A stretch of DNA of 50,472 bases from Nocardioides sp. (lineage in GTDB: Bacteria > Actinomycetota > Actinomycetes > Propionibacteriales > Nocardioidaceae). Position 1 is the first letter of the stretch. The number at the start of each line of letters is the position of its first letter. Below, in pieces: positions 1-6,878 of this stretch. Below the pieces are notes generated by a model. The model made no database searches. It had not been told where the DNA came from and was given only the letters and a program-made list of their open reading frames with translations. A program made the translations under genes and the position numbers. The DNA is taken from positions 1 through 50,472 of the forward strand of contig NZ_JASBRN010000039.1 of assembly GCF_030149505.1 (NCBI RefSeq), read 5' to 3'.

Positions 1-552
1 GCGGGCGAGGTGGGGTGCGGCGGCGGTGACCTTGCCGGCCACGAGGGTCTGGAAGCGGGTCCAGGGGATGCGGCCGTCGGCGGACTCGGCGACCTCGCCG
101 TCGACCCAGGCTGCTTCGGCGGCACTCAGGTTGCGGGTGGCCTCGGCGACGTGGATGGCGTAGGTGTCGCGGACCTCGAGTGCCTGGACCCGTGACCACA
201 GGTTCGGGAGTCGGAGCGTGAGGTCGAGTGCGGCGGAGATGTAGCGGCGTCCGGCGTGGGTGCCGCGGCCCATCCGGGCGCCGAACTCGGCGGCGGCGAA
301 CTCGGTGACCTCGGGGGTCCCCTCCCCGCCGTAGAGCTTGGCCTTCTCCCGCCCGGGCTTGCCCGACTCGGCGGGGTCGAGGCGCTCCGCGGGGTGCGCC
401 ACGGCCCATTCGTAGGCCAGCGCCAGCAGCTCGGCGCCCATCCGCTGCCAGGTGCTCGCGCACTCGCCGACCCGGTCCAACACCTGGGTCTCGGTCAGGC
501 CGCCGACCTCAGGCGCCGTCGACTCCGGGGCGGGCTCGGAGGCTGGCGACAT
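1..552 (-). CDS. DUF222 / HNH endonuclease family protein (13E12-type), 3' part outside window
   Basis: The minus strand is open from an ATG at 552 to the window edge (184 codons); the C-terminal part, where the HNH nuclease motif would lie, is not visible. The visible part resembles the DUF222 region of actinobacterial 13E12-repeat proteins: an early helical segment (LALAYEWA near residues 42-49), then RYISAALDLTLRLPNLW, and SADGRIPWTRFQTLVAGKV near residues 157-175, matching the usual 'lPWTRF' block. These proteins are multicopy in actinobacteria and most end in an HNH nuclease domain; their cellular job is not settled. A perfect LexA palindrome lies just upstream, so DNA-damage induction is likely. 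The ATG is supported by a TATGAT -10 box 6 nt upstream (leaderless). Family call is firm; nuclease activity is inferred from the family. Confidence 0.85.
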   Translation of the reverse strand, partial: MSPASEPAPESTAPEVGGLTETQVLDRVGECASTWQRMGAELLALAYEWAVAHPAERLDPAESGKPGREKAKLYGGEGTPEVTEFAAAEFGARMGRGTHAGRRYISAALDLTLRLPNLWSRVQALEVRDTYAIHVAEATRNLSAAEAAWVDGEVAESADGRIPWTRFQTLVAGKVTAAAPHLAR

Positions 553-558
553 GTCGCC

Positions 559-587
559 ATCATAGTCGAACACCAGTTCGAAGACAA
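559..587 (-). promoter_or_regulatory. Promoter of the DUF222/HNH gene
   Basis: On the minus strand TTGTCT (587-582) and TATGAT (564-559) are separated by 17 nt. The -10 ends 6 nt before the ATG at 552, so transcription should start at or next to the start codon. The spacer is filled by an SOS box. Confidence 0.6.
566..581. promoter_or_regulatory. LexA (SOS) box upstream of the DUF222/HNH gene
   Basis: TCGAAC-ACCA-GTTCGA is a perfect inverted repeat matching the actinobacterial LexA consensus TCGAACNNNNGTTCGA. It occupies the spacer between the -35 and -10 of the minus-strand promoter, so bound LexA should block RNA polymerase directly. Confidence 0.85.
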
Positions 588-886
588 GGTCATCTTCGGC
601 CCGCCCGAACCGCACTGTGGGCACGCGGTGATCTCGTTGGACTACCGGATCTGCCGCGCCGAGGCGCGCTCGTGCCGAGATCAGTGTGAGGCGGTCATCG
701 CCCAGCCCGTCGCCAGCAGGCAGACGGAGGTTTTCCAGAGGACGGCGCCCGCCCGGCTGGCCAAGCGCTCGGCGAGGCGGTCCTGAGGACTGAGGGACGC
801 CTCTTGACGAGCATCCGGCAATGCCGCGCGGCGCTCGGCGGCTCGCAGATCTCGTGCTCGTGCCTCTGTGGCGGCCCGTCGGGGAT
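588..886. other. Stretch without a convincing gene
   Basis: With the promoter just left of it, this leaves more than 300 bases without a supported gene. Short open frames exist on both strands (for example minus strand 681-890, 69 codons), but none matches a family I recognise or has a clear ribosome-binding site or -10 box. A plus-strand frame near 606-700 reads CGHAVISLDYRICR, which loosely resembles a zinc-binding fragment but has no proper start. It may be decayed coding sequence. Confidence 0.4.
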
Positions 887-1138
887 TCACCCGCCGTCGG
901 TGAAGTCGACGACCGTGCCCGCCGCCCGCGCGTAGGCGATCTCCCGCGCCGTCGACGCGCCCACGTAGCCGCCGGGGTTCACGACGAGGACGCGGTCGGC
1001 CAGGTCGATCTTGCGCAGGTGCAGCTCGTCGAGGACGGCCTTCTGCTCCGGCGTCGGTGCGACGTCGGCCTCGCAGGGAGCGAGGACGATGACGCCGGCC
1101 AGGGTGAGGTCGCGCTCCGCCGCACGCATCTCCGCCAT
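887..1138 (-). CDS. Small nucleoside 2-deoxyribosyltransferase-like / DUF4406-like protein, start uncertain
   Basis: From ATG 1138 the frame gives 83 residues, including LHLRKIDLADRVLVVNPGGY and ASTAREIAYARAAG. This is the recognisable C-terminal pattern of small actinobacterial proteins with a nucleoside-deoxyribosyltransferase-like fold; substrate and role are unknown. The family's N-terminal strand, reading EIVCLCGSARF, is also encoded in the same frame immediately upstream (about 1139-1186). No ATG, GTG or TTG lies between it and the in-frame stop inside glpK; only CTG codons occur, one of them overlapping the glpK stop near 1190. The true protein is therefore probably about 100 residues with a non-standard start, or the gene has lost its start. 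It follows glpK on the same strand. Confidence 0.55.
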   Translation of the reverse strand: MAEMRAAERDLTLAGVIVLAPCEADVAPTPEQKAVLDELHLRKIDLADRVLVVNPGGYVGASTAREIAYARAAGTVVDFTDGG

Positions 1139-1188
1139 GAACCGCGCGGACCCGCAGAGGCAGACGATCTCCGGTCGGTCGGGCCCGC

Positions 1189-2661
1189 TCAGAGCAGCGC
1201 CCAGCCCTTCGACCGCTCGACCGCCTCGGTCCAGCGCCGGTGGGCCGCGTCAGCAGTGGCGCGGTCGGGCGAGGGGGTGAAGGAGCGGTCCAGCTGCCAG
1301 GTCTCGCGCAGCTCGTCGGTCGAGCCCCAGACGCCGACGCCGAGGCCGGCGAGGAAGGCCGCGCCGAGCGCAGTGGTCTCGGTCAGGCGCGGTCGCTCGA
1401 CGGTGAGCCCGAGCTGGTCGGCCTGCAGCTGGCACAGCAGGTCGTTGGCGCAGGCACCGCCGTCGACGGCCAACGACGTCCGTGCCGGCATCGTCTCGAG
1501 GACGTCGCGGACCTCGAAGGTGATCGCCTCGAGCGTCGCGCGGACGAGGTGGGAGCGGGTGGTGCCGCGGGTGATGCCGAGGATGGTGCCTCGGGCGTCG
1601 GGGTCCCAGTGCGGGGCGCCGAGACCGGTGAGCGCAGGCACGAAGACCACGCCGTCCGTGGACGAGACGGTCGCCGCGATCGCCTCGGTCTCGGCGGCGG
1701 ACCCCACGATCTGCAGGCCGTCGCGCAGCCACTGCACGGCCGCGCCGGTCACGAAGATGGCGCCCTCGAGGGCGTAGGTCAGCTCGCCGGAGGGAGAGCG
1801 CCAGGCGGCGGTGGTGAGCAGGCCCGCGTCCGAGCGCACCAGCTCCGAGCCGGTGTTGGTGAGGATGAAGGACCCGGTGCCGTAGGTGCACTTGGCGTCG
1901 CCCTCGTCGAAGCAGGTCTGCCCGAAGAGCGCCGACTGCTGGTCGCCGGCGATGCCCGCGATCGGGAGCTCGAGGTCGAGGAAGGACCTCGGGTCCGAGA
2001 GCGCGACCTCGCCCCAGGAGGGCACGAGGTCCGGCAAGGCGTCGCGGGGTACGCCGAAGATCCCGCACAGCTCCTCGGACCAGTCGCCGGCGGCGAGGTC
2101 GAAGAGCAGCGTGCGGCTGGCGTTGGAGACGTCGGTGACGTGGTGCAACCCGCGGGTCATCCGGGCGATGAGGTAGGAGTCGACCGTGCCGACGGCGTAC
2201 CTGCCCTCCTCGACCAGGGCCCAGGTGCGCGGCTCCTCCTCGGCCAGCCAGCGCAGCTTGGTGCCGGAGAAATAGGGGTCCAGGCGAAGCCCGGTGAGCT
2301 CGCGGACCCGGCCCTCGTGGCCCTCGTCGCGAAGCCGGGTGCAGATGTCGGCGGTGCGCCGGTCCTGCCAGACGATCGCGCGACGTGGCGAGCCGAGCGT
2401 CTCGCGGTCCCAGAGCAGCACGGTCTCGCGCTGGTTGGTGATGCCGATCGCCCGCAGCTGCGAGACGTCGAACCGCTCCAGCGCCGCCCTCGTGGCCTCG
2501 AGCGTCGCCTGCCAGATCTCCTCCGGCGCGTGCTCGACCCAGCCCGGCCTGGGGAAGTGCTGGGCGAACTCCTGGTAGCCCTTGGCCACGATGTCGCCCT
2601 GCGGCGAGACGACGACCGCGGTGACCCCCGTCGTGCCGGCGTCGATCGCCAGGACGCTCAC
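1189..2661 (-). CDS. glpK: Glycerol kinase
   Basis: FGGY-family kinase of 490 residues that phosphorylates glycerol to sn-glycerol-3-phosphate with ATP in the cytoplasm. The N-terminal phosphate-binding loop (DAGTTG, 7-12), the FGGY signature YFSGTKLRWLAEE (130-142) and the ATP-site motif CTYGTGSF (258-265) are all visible. Glycerol-binding residues known from the E. coli enzyme have counterparts here: Arg78-Glu79, Trp98, Tyr130 and Asp240. Length is normal for the family (about 500). The GTG start at 2661 overlaps the stop of the upstream DUF1028 gene by 4 nt, implying translational coupling. No glycerol facilitator or glycerol-3-phosphate dehydrogenase is adjacent. Confidence 0.95.
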   Translation of the reverse strand: MSVLAIDAGTTGVTAVVVSPQGDIVAKGYQEFAQHFPRPGWVEHAPEEIWQATLEATRAALERFDVSQLRAIGITNQRETVLLWDRETLGSPRRAIVWQDRRTADICTRLRDEGHEGRVRELTGLRLDPYFSGTKLRWLAEEEPRTWALVEEGRYAVGTVDSYLIARMTRGLHHVTDVSNASRTLLFDLAAGDWSEELCGIFGVPRDALPDLVPSWGEVALSDPRSFLDLELPIAGIAGDQQSALFGQTCFDEGDAKCTYGTGSFILTNTGSELVRSDAGLLTTAAWRSPSGELTYALEGAIFVTGAAVQWLRDGLQIVGSAAETEAIAATVSSTDGVVFVPALTGLGAPHWDPDARGTILGITRGTTRSHLVRATLEAITFEVRDVLETMPARTSLAVDGGACANDLLCQLQADQLGLTVERPRLTETTALGAAFLAGLGVGVWGSTDELRETWQLDRSFTPSPDRATADAAHRRWTEAVERSKGWALL

Positions 2662-3503
2662 GACGCGGACCCGCCGTCCTCGCCCCGGGCGATGGCGAGC
2701 ACCCGTCGGTCGATCCACGACAGGTCGTCGGCCACGCGCATCTCGTAGTTCTCGGTGCCGACCCAGGCGTGCAGGTCGCGGTGGCCGCCCGCACGGGCCA
2801 TCGCCTCGAGCTCCTCGCGCAGCTCAGGCGTCACCGGCACCTTCTCCTCCTCGGTGGAGGCGGTGAGGTAGAGGTCGTTGAGGTCGAGCAGCCGCGCCAG
2901 CTCCTGCACCGGCGCGGCGTGGTCGTCGACGCGCAGGTCGCAGGCGATGTCGTCACCGCCGGCGTACCCCGCCCCCTCGCGCACCACCAGCAAAGCCGCC
3001 GACTGGCGGCCCCGGCTGTCGCCACCCGCCTCGTCGCCGGCCGCCAGCGCCGCGAGCAGCCGGTGGGCCAGGGGCATCGAGTCGTCGGTGGCCAGGAACG
3101 CCGCCTCCATGGCGAGCACGACGTCCTCGCCGGTGAGGATGTTGCCCTGGATCGCGTAGCCCTCGCCGGTCACGCCGCCGGCCCACTCCAGGCAGGCGCT
3201 GCCGGTGTGGGTGGCGGCCCCGCCCTCGACGTCGACGATGCCCACCTGCCGGTGGTCGCGGCCGGGGTCCTCCTCGAGCAGCCGTTGCAGGGCGATCGAG
3301 GCGTTCGCGCCCTCGTCGAGGTGCGCCAGCGCCAGGCCCTTGTAGGCGACGTTGGCGTCGGCCTGCGTGGCGATCGCCCCGACCTGCGCGACCGCAGCAG
3401 GTACGGCGCTGCCGACCGCCAGGAACTTCGACGCGACCGCCACCCCCCACTCGGCTTCCTCGGGGTCGGGGTGTCCGGACCTGGCCACGATCGAGAAGGT
3501 CAT
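2658..3503 (-). CDS. DUF1028 family Ntn-hydrolase-like protein
   Basis: Protein of 281 residues beginning MTFSIVARSG, the standard opening of DUF1028 proteins, with GWGVAVASKFLAVGSAVP-type sequence at about 19-36, QADANVAYKGLALAHLDEG at 47-65 and the GYAIQGNILTG block near 133-143. The family has an Ntn-hydrolase-like fold and is often linked to peptidase or amidase activity, but its substrate is unknown. A C-terminal extension holds a TENYEMR motif. It is the first gene of a minus-strand operon with glpK. The ATG is placed by a TAGGGT box 7 nt upstream. Confidence 0.85.
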   Translation of the reverse strand: MTFSIVARSGHPDPEEAEWGVAVASKFLAVGSAVPAAVAQVGAIATQADANVAYKGLALAHLDEGANASIALQRLLEEDPGRDHRQVGIVDVEGGAATHTGSACLEWAGGVTGEGYAIQGNILTGEDVVLAMEAAFLATDDSMPLAHRLLAALAAGDEAGGDSRGRQSAALLVVREGAGYAGGDDIACDLRVDDHAAPVQELARLLDLNDLYLTASTEEEKVPVTPELREELEAMARAGGHRDLHAWVGTENYEMRVADDLSWIDRRVLAIARGEDGGSAS

Positions 3504-3510
3504 GCGCGGG

Positions 3511-3516
3511 ACCCTA
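3511..3516 (-). promoter_or_regulatory. -10 box (TAGGGT) of DUF1028-glpK, leaderless
   Basis: TAGGGT on the minus strand ends 7 nt before the ATG at 3503, with no ribosome-binding site between. The 72-bp gap to pfk therefore holds two divergent leaderless promoters. Confidence 0.55.
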
Positions 3517-3540
3517 GGACATCCGGCCACCCGGGGTGGG

Positions 3541-3569
3541 GTGTGACCCGGGTCATGTGTCGCTAGGGT
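3541..3569 (+). promoter_or_regulatory. Promoter of the phosphofructokinase gene, leaderless
   Basis: TAGGGT at 3564-3569 lies 6 nt before the ATG at 3576, predicting transcription from the start codon. The -35 region (about 3541-3546) falls in a CRP-like palindrome. Confidence 0.55.
3542..3557. promoter_or_regulatory. CRP/GlxR-like operator upstream of pfk
   Basis: TGTGACCCGGGTCATG has the form TGTGA-N6-TCAtg, close to the CRP/GlxR consensus TGTGA-N6-TCACA, and contains a perfect 12-bp palindrome TGACCCGGGTCA (3544-3555). It sits on the predicted -35 region, so binding would more likely repress than activate. Confidence 0.45.
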
Positions 3570-3575
3570 CGGTGC

Positions 3576-4604
3576 ATGCGAGTGGGAGTCCTGACCGGAG
3601 GCGGGGACTGCCCCGGCCTCAACGCCGTCATCCGCGCCGTCGTCCGCAAGGGCGTGAGGCAGCACGGGTTCGAGTTCCTGGGGTACCGCGACGGCTGGAA
3701 GGGGCCGCTCGAGGGCCTCACGATGCCGCTGGGCATCGAGCAGTGCCGCGGCATCCTGCCGCGCGGCGGCACCATCCTGGGCTCCTCGCGCACGAACCCG
3801 TTCAAGCTCGAGGACGGCGTCCAGCAGATCACCGACAACCTCGCCCGCGACGGCGTGGACGCGCTCATCGCCATCGGCGGCGAGGACACCCTCGGCGTGG
3901 CCACCAAGCTCGCGGACCTCGGCGTCAAGGTCGTCGGCGTGCCGAAGACGATCGACAACGACCTCTCCGGCACCGACTTCACCTTCGGGTTCGACACCGC
4001 GGTCAACATCGCCACCGACGCCATCGACCGGCTGCACACGACCGCCGAGTCCCACCACCGCGTGCTCGTCGTCGAGGTGATGGGGCGACACGCCGGCTGG
4101 ATCGCCCTGCACGCCGGCATCGCCGGCGGCGCCAGCGCCGTGCTCATCCCCGAGCAGCCGTTCGACATCGAGGCGGTGTGCCGTCACGTGGAGGCTCGCT
4201 TCGAGTCCGAGTACGCCCCGATCATCGTCGTCTCCGAGGGCGCGGTGCCCAGGGAGGGCGGGGACATGACCCTGGTCTCGGGCGAGAAGGACGACTTCGG
4301 CCACGTCCGCCTCGGCGGCATCGGAGACCGGCTCGCCTCGGAGATCGAGCACCGCACCGGCAAGGAGGCCCGCGCCGTCGTGCTCGGCCACGTCCAGCGC
4401 GGCGGCACGCCGACGGCCTTCGACCGCTGGCTCGCGACCCGCTTCGGCCTCCAGGCCGCCGACGCCGTCGCCGAGGGCGACTTCGGCACGATGATGGCGC
4501 TGCGCGGCACCCGGATCGAGCGGGTCCCGCTCGCCGAGGGCACCGGTGAGCTCAAGGTCGTCAGCCCCGAGGAGTACGCCGAGGCCGAGGTCTTCTTCGG
4601 CTGA
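3576..4604 (+). CDS. 6-phosphofructokinase, PPi-dependent type predicted
   Basis: PfkA-family enzyme of 342 residues, converting fructose 6-phosphate to fructose 1,6-bisphosphate. TGGGDCPGLNAVIR (7-20) is the donor phosphate loop and PKTIDND (123-129) holds the catalytic Asp127; MGRHAGW lies near 170. Donor choice in this family tracks two positions: Gly104/Gly124 in ATP enzymes versus Asp104/Lys124 in PPi enzymes (E. coli numbering, which happens to match here). This protein has GGEDT (Asp104) and Lys124, the PPi pattern seen in actinobacterial group III enzymes. The reaction would then be reversible and serve both glycolysis and gluconeogenesis. Donor specificity is inference. Monocistronic, convergent with the ars operon. 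Confidence 0.92.
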   Translation: MRVGVLTGGGDCPGLNAVIRAVVRKGVRQHGFEFLGYRDGWKGPLEGLTMPLGIEQCRGILPRGGTILGSSRTNPFKLEDGVQQITDNLARDGVDALIAIGGEDTLGVATKLADLGVKVVGVPKTIDNDLSGTDFTFGFDTAVNIATDAIDRLHTTAESHHRVLVVEVMGRHAGWIALHAGIAGGASAVLIPEQPFDIEAVCRHVEARFESEYAPIIVVSEGAVPREGGDMTLVSGEKDDFGHVRLGGIGDRLASEIEHRTGKEARAVVLGHVQRGGTPTAFDRWLATRFGLQAADAVAEGDFGTMMALRGTRIERVPLAEGTGELKVVSPEEYAEAEVFFG

Positions 4605-4679
4605 CCCGGCTGATCTGCGCTGAGCGCCCGCCGGTGCAGTGCTTCGCGACCGCTCCGTCCAGCGAGGCCGCTCCTCTCG

Positions 4680-5144
4680 TCAGGCTCGCTCGAGAACCGA
4701 CGGCGGGAGCTCGATGTCGGGCACGAGTCCGACGAGGAGGTCGCGGACCCGTCCGTCGATGTCGGCGATGATGGTCCGCACGGTGGCCTCGTCCTGCCCG
4801 CCCGGGTCGGAGACCGGCCAATCGACGTATTTCACGCCGGGAACGTACGGGCACTCCTCGCCGCATCCGAGCGTGATGGCCATGGTGCTGGTCGCGATGG
4901 TCTCGTGGGTCAACAGCTTCGGCTGCTCACCGGACGTGTCGAGGCCGAGCTTCTCGAGCACGTCGGCGACCTCGGCGTGGATGTTCTCGCCGGGCTGGGT
5001 GCCGGCAGAGAGTGCGCGGACTCGGCCGCCCGCGTAGTGCTCCGTCAGGACGCGGCTGATGACGGAGCGGCCGCCGTTGCGGATGCAGGCGAACACCACC
5101 TGGGGCACGTCGGCCCCGTGCGTGGTGGGAGTGTCAGTGGTCAT
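4680..5144 (-). CDS. arsC: Arsenate reductase, low-molecular-weight phosphatase type
   Basis: Protein of 154 residues reducing arsenate to arsenite so that the neighbouring ACR3 pump can export it. The phosphatase loop CIRNGGRS starts at Cys20 and fits CX5R (Cys20-Arg26). A later LGCGEECPYVPG segment carries the Cys residues expected for the redox relay, and DWPVSDPGG is the LMW-phosphatase-like acid loop. An N-terminal lead of about 14 residues precedes the first strand. The start overlaps the acr3 stop by 4 nt. Last gene of the arsR-acr3-arsC operon. Whether thioredoxin or mycothiol regenerates it cannot be told. Confidence 0.9.
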   Translation of the reverse strand: MTTDTPTTHGADVPQVVFACIRNGGRSVISRVLTEHYAGGRVRALSAGTQPGENIHAEVADVLEKLGLDTSGEQPKLLTHETIATSTMAITLGCGEECPYVPGVKYVDWPVSDPGGQDEATVRTIIADIDGRVRDLLVGLVPDIELPPSVLERA

Positions 5145-6268
5145 CGGCGCGCTCCTGGAGTCTCGTGGGTGGCGGCGGGGTCGGTGTCCCGGTCGGGGTA
5201 GAACTTGCGGGCCCAGAGGCTGACGTAGACGAGGCCCACGAGGACGGGGACCTCGATGAGGGGGCCGACCACGCCGGCGAGGGCTTGGCCGGAGGCGACT
5301 CCGAAGACACCGATGGCCACGGCGATGGCGAGCTCGAAGTTGTTGCCGGCAGCAGTGAAGGAGACGGCGGTCGCGCGTTGGTAGTCGAACCCCAGCGCCT
5401 TGGTCAGCAGCATCGAGCCACCCCACATGAGGGCGAAGTAGACCAGCAGCGGTACGGCGATGCGGACGACGTCCAGGGGCTGGTTGGTGATGGTGTCGCC
5501 TTGAAGCGCGAAGAGCAGGACGATGGTGAACAGCAGCCCGTAGAGCGCCCAGGGTCCGATGCGGGGCAAGAGGGTGGCCTCGTACCACTCGCGGCCCTTG
5601 GTGCGTTCCCCCAGCGTGCGGGTGAGGAACCCGGCGACGAGCGGGATGCCGAGGAAGACGAGCACGGACTTCGCGATGCTCCACATGGAGACGTCGAGGT
5701 CGGTCTGTTCGAGTCCAAGCCAGCCGGGCAGGACCTGCAGGTAGAAGTAGCCGAGGACGGCGAAGGCCAGGATCTGGAAGATCGAGTTGACGGCAACCAG
5801 GATCGCGGCTGCCTCCCGGTCGCCGCAGGCGAGGTCGTTCCAGATCAGCACCATCGCGATGCACCGGGCGAGTCCGACGATGATGAGCCCGGTGCGGTAC
5901 TCGGGCAGGTCGGGCAGCAACAGCCAGGCCAGCGCGAACATCAGAGCCGGGCCGAGGACCCAGTTCAGGGCGATCGAGGTCGCGAGGAGCCGACGGTCGC
6001 TGGTGACGTGGCCGAGCTCGTCGTAGCGGACCTTTGCGAGGACCGGGTACATCATCACCAGCAGGCCGATGGCGATGGGCAGTGAGACCGAGCCGATCTC
6101 GACGGCGGCGAGGGCGTCGTCGAGACCGTCGACGAGCCGGCCCAGCAGCAGCCCGGCGACCATGGCCACCCCGATCCAGACCGGGAGGAACCGGTCCAAG
6201 GTCGAGAGTCGCTGGAGCACTGGCTCGTCGGCGCCGGCCGCAGCCGTCTCGCGGACGGCATCGCTCAT
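5141..6268 (-). CDS. arsB: ACR3-family arsenite efflux transporter
   Basis: Integral membrane protein of 375 residues with about ten hydrophobic helices that exports arsenite using the membrane potential. The family's hallmark segment GLARCIAMVLIWNDLACGD is present around residues 131-149, with the conserved transport Cys in the ARCIAM part. VNWVLGP-type and GVFGVASGQALAGVVGPLIE segments also fit ACR3. It overlaps arsR upstream (4 nt) and arsC downstream (4 nt), so the three are translated as a unit. It is an ACR3 protein, not an ArsB-family one, although the operon symbol arsB is often used. Confidence 0.93.
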   Translation of the reverse strand: MSDAVRETAAAGADEPVLQRLSTLDRFLPVWIGVAMVAGLLLGRLVDGLDDALAAVEIGSVSLPIAIGLLVMMYPVLAKVRYDELGHVTSDRRLLATSIALNWVLGPALMFALAWLLLPDLPEYRTGLIIVGLARCIAMVLIWNDLACGDREAAAILVAVNSIFQILAFAVLGYFYLQVLPGWLGLEQTDLDVSMWSIAKSVLVFLGIPLVAGFLTRTLGERTKGREWYEATLLPRIGPWALYGLLFTIVLLFALQGDTITNQPLDVVRIAVPLLVYFALMWGGSMLLTKALGFDYQRATAVSFTAAGNNFELAIAVAIGVFGVASGQALAGVVGPLIEVPVLVGLVYVSLWARKFYPDRDTDPAATHETPGARR

Positions 6269-6666
6269 GCCGAGGCTCCCGTCAGTTCGCGAGTGGTCGT
6301 GGTGCTGCCGGTGGCGAACAGGGCACCGAGAGCCGTCATGGCCTCAGGTCGAGCGATGTAGTAGACCCAGGTGCCGCGCTTCTCGCGGTTGAGCAGCCCC
6401 GCCTCGTGGAGGACCTTGAGGTGGTGGCTGATGGTCGGCTGGGACAGGTCGAAGTGCGGCAGCAGGTCACACACGCATGCTTCACCGCCCTCGTGGGACA
6501 GCACCAGCGAGAGCAGCCTGAGTCGGGCAGGGTCAGCGATTGCCTTGAGCATCGCGACCACGCCGGCCGCCTGCTCGGCGCTGATGGGCTCGCGGGCCAA
6601 GGGGACGCAGCACGCCAACCCGTCGGCCGTGGGCGGTGCGCAGTCACTCATCAAAGACTTCGACAT
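6265..6666 (-). CDS. arsR: ArsR-family arsenite-responsive repressor
   Basis: Winged-helix repressor of 133 residues. KAIADPARLRLLSLVL (41-56) begins the DNA-binding domain, EACVCDLL (63-70) supplies Cys64 and Cys66 of the classic CVC metalloid site, and LSQPTISHHLKVL (about 74-86) is the recognition helix. Extra cysteines near the N-terminus (Cys9, Cys19, Cys20) could supply a third ligand. It should repress its own operon (arsR-acr3-arsC) and release DNA on binding As(III) or Sb(III). ATG 6666 is chosen because the upstream in-frame sequence is operator-like and does not match the family. Confidence 0.9.
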   Translation of the reverse strand: MSKSLMSDCAPPTADGLACCVPLAREPISAEQAAGVVAMLKAIADPARLRLLSLVLSHEGGEACVCDLLPHFDLSQPTISHHLKVLHEAGLLNREKRGTWVYYIARPEAMTALGALFATGSTTTTRELTGASA

Positions 6667-6690
6667 ACGTGAATGTTGACATATGTCGAT
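6661..6690. promoter_or_regulatory. Probable ArsR operator
   Basis: GACATATGTC (6678-6687) is a perfect 10-bp palindrome flanked by near-matching TT/GA ends, and a related half GACATACGT (6662-6670) lies next to it, overlapping the arsR start. This AT-rich island sits between the flavoprotein and arsR, where autoregulation is expected. Confidence 0.55.
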
Positions 6691-6861
6691 ACGATGCGCC
6701 ACACAGGACGGTCGTCCAATTGCCACGCTCGCGTCCGAGCTGGTCCCCCAACCGCTGACCGTCGAGGTCGTCTGCGGTACCGATGTGGTCGTGGCCATGT
6801 GCCGTGGTGGCTCATGCCCGGTGTCGCCTTTGCGAGCTTGGGGGGCGGCGCCGGCGCGGGT

Positions 6862-6878
6862 GCGGGTGGGTCACCCGC
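6862..6878. terminator. Short hairpin at the end of the flavoprotein gene
   Basis: GCGGGTG-GGT-CACCCGC forms a 7-bp stem with a 3-nt loop over the stop codon of the upstream minus-strand gene. There is no U-tract, so termination is only possible, not shown. Confidence 0.3.

Noticed and set aside
1240..2748. About 500-codon plus-strand frame opposite glpK
   Set aside because: A mirror frame of the glycerol kinase gene with no recognisable motifs.
3563..4168. Open frame of about 200 codons opposite pfk
   Set aside because: Antisense to a well-conserved enzyme and without its own start signals.
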